From the NCBI RefSeq assembly GCF_026805325.1, contig NZ_JAPRAT010000001.1, positions 165,980 to 229,979 of the forward strand: a stretch of 64,000 nucleotides of DNA. The letters run 5' to 3'. Below, piece after piece: positions 63,171 to 64,000 of the stretch (position 1 is the stretch's first letter; the number at the start of each line of letters is the position of its first letter). The stretch is from Natronobacillus azotifigens. GTDB lineage: Bacteria; Bacillota; Bacilli; Bacillales; Amphibacillaceae. Under the pieces are notes generated by a model. The model was not told where the DNA came from. It did no database searches and was given only the letters and a program-made list of their open reading frames with translations. The translations under genes and the position numbers were made by a program.

Positions 63171-63989
63171 TTGAAACCAATACTTATTATTGATCCAGGG
63201 CATGGAGGAAGAGATCCCGGAGGAGGTTCTAATCAAGAATGGCTTGAAAAAGATTTTGTTTTGACTATTTCTTTGTATCAGTATGAGCGATATCAGTGTT
63301 TGGGGGTTCCTGTTGCTATGACAAGAACTAGAGATCAAACGCTTACAAGTACAGAACGAACGAAACGTGTACGAGAAAGTGGGGCAAGCTTTTGTCACTC
63401 CAATCATATAAATGCCGGAGGTGGCGATGGGGCAGAGTTTATTCATTCGATTACCAATGACGGAAAGCATGCTGAAATGTTAGCAAGGCATTTAAAAAAC
63501 GCCGGTCAGCCAGTAAGGAGAATATTTACGAGGTCGTTGCCAAATAATAGTCAACGCGATTTTTATTTTATGAACCGAGAAACAGGAAATGTAGCTACCA
63601 CTATTATTGAGTATGGATTCGCTGATTCTACTAAGGGTGATCAAAAACGCTTAAAGGATAATTGGAAAGCATACGCCGAAGCCATTGTCGAAGGATTTTG
63701 TCAGTTAATCAATCATCCGTATCAATCAATGGAATCAACCGGTAGACAAAGAAATAACAAACGTTGGTATATAGGGAGGCGTGTGGAAAGTAAGGTAGAC
63801 CAACTAAGATATTATGCAACTCCTTCGTGGGAAGATAAAGCTCTCGTTAATACGATCAATAAAGGGGTTGGTTTTCCGAAAATAATTGACCGTATTTCCG
63901 TAGGTAAGGGACATCAATACCAAGTAATGAATTCAAATGGAGAAACATATTACATTACAGCACATGAGAAATATGTCCGTGTAATATAG
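63171..63989 (+). CDS. N-acetylmuramoyl-L-alanine amidase (Amidase_3)
   Basis: A 272-residue cell-wall amidase. Zn ligands and catalytic residues of Amidase_3: DPGHGGRDPGG (His), EWLEKDF (Glu), CHSNHINAG (His) and IIEYGF (Glu). Residues about 1-180 are the catalytic domain; residues 190-272 (WYIGRRVESKVDQLRYYATPSW...YYITAHEKYVRVI) look like an SH3-type wall-binding domain. No signal peptide, which suggests a mother-cell, phage-type or non-classically released lysin. Start TTG 63171 follows GAGAGGAGGAGCTATT. The window ends just after it. Confidence 0.92.
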   Translation: MKPILIIDPGHGGRDPGGGSNQEWLEKDFVLTISLYQYERYQCLGVPVAMTRTRDQTLTSTERTKRVRESGASFCHSNHINAGGGDGAEFIHSITNDGKHAEMLARHLKNAGQPVRRIFTRSLPNNSQRDFYFMNRETGNVATTIIEYGFADSTKGDQKRLKDNWKAYAEAIVEGFCQLINHPYQSMESTGRQRNNKRWYIGRRVESKVDQLRYYATPSWEDKALVNTINKGVGFPKIIDRISVGKGHQYQVMNSNGETYYITAHEKYVRVI

Positions 63990-64000
63990 GTCTTATCATA

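Overview
The window looks like a stretch of chromosome from a low-GC, spore-forming, probably halotolerant member of the Bacillaceae (Gracilibacillus / Paraliobacillus / Amphibacillus-type relatives would fit). The genus is inferred, not proven. Supporting signs are the AT-rich sequence, strong AGGAGG-type ribosome sites, an Sda sporulation checkpoint protein, a BCCT osmolyte transporter, and PerR, Fur, Fnr, CodY and T-box signals of Bacillus type. No rRNA, tRNA, CRISPR array, prophage or intact insertion sequence was seen.

Layout. 0-5 kb: a thiol-redox operon (Lgt-shaped membrane protein, CcdA, TlpA/ResA-like thioredoxin), a DNA alkyltransferase, a PerR-type Dps, and a BglG-family antiterminator behind a RAT/terminator leader. 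5-13 kb: two Cof-type HAD phosphatases, a DUF4395 protein, an AEC carrier, a PEP/PKPD-repeat surface protein, an esterase, a cold-shock protein and RlmN. 12.6-22.5 kb: a siderophore-type N-monooxygenase, two tandem GH13 glucosidases, an SsuABC-like ABC importer divergent from a UbiA prenyltransferase, and MetA. 22.8-26.2 kb: the YvrJ/DUF2922/DUF1659 trio, a third HAD phosphatase and a BCCT transporter. 26.2-30.6 kb: an Fnr/Fur-controlled feoAB operon that continues into a nicotianamine-synthase-like enzyme, a flippase-like protein, a CDP-alcohol phosphatidyltransferase and a small Cys-rich membrane protein. 30.9-35.7 kb: a DUF6171 protein, an M20 amidohydrolase with an amino-acid ABC importer, a DUF5392-like protein and Sda. 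35.9-45.3 kb: a MoxR/DUF58/DUF4129 operon, an MhqD-like esterase, and a GntR-ABC-ECF sigma operon. 45.4-51.4 kb: Pgl lactonase and a complete AapJQMP amino-acid importer. 52-62.3 kb: ilvD, a T-box, then ilvBHC-leuABCD. 62.6-64 kb: a DUF6884 protein and a muramoyl amidase.

The most distinctive non-coding content is a dispersed 155-185 bp element made of two strong hairpins, with about ten full or near-full copies, a decayed cluster and several remnants. Copies often abut or supply stop codons, show paired base changes in their stems, and in two places a remnant of the 3' end appears to serve as the -35 box of a promoter.

How genes work together: iron supply (feo cluster, Fur/Fnr, PerR-Dps, N-hydroxylase), amino-acid supply (ilv-leu biosynthesis under T-box, CodY and CcpA-like signals; MetA; two importers), carbohydrate use (GH13 pair, BglG-type regulator, Pgl), and envelope or stress functions (CcdA/TlpA, MoxR operon, ECF operon, amidase).
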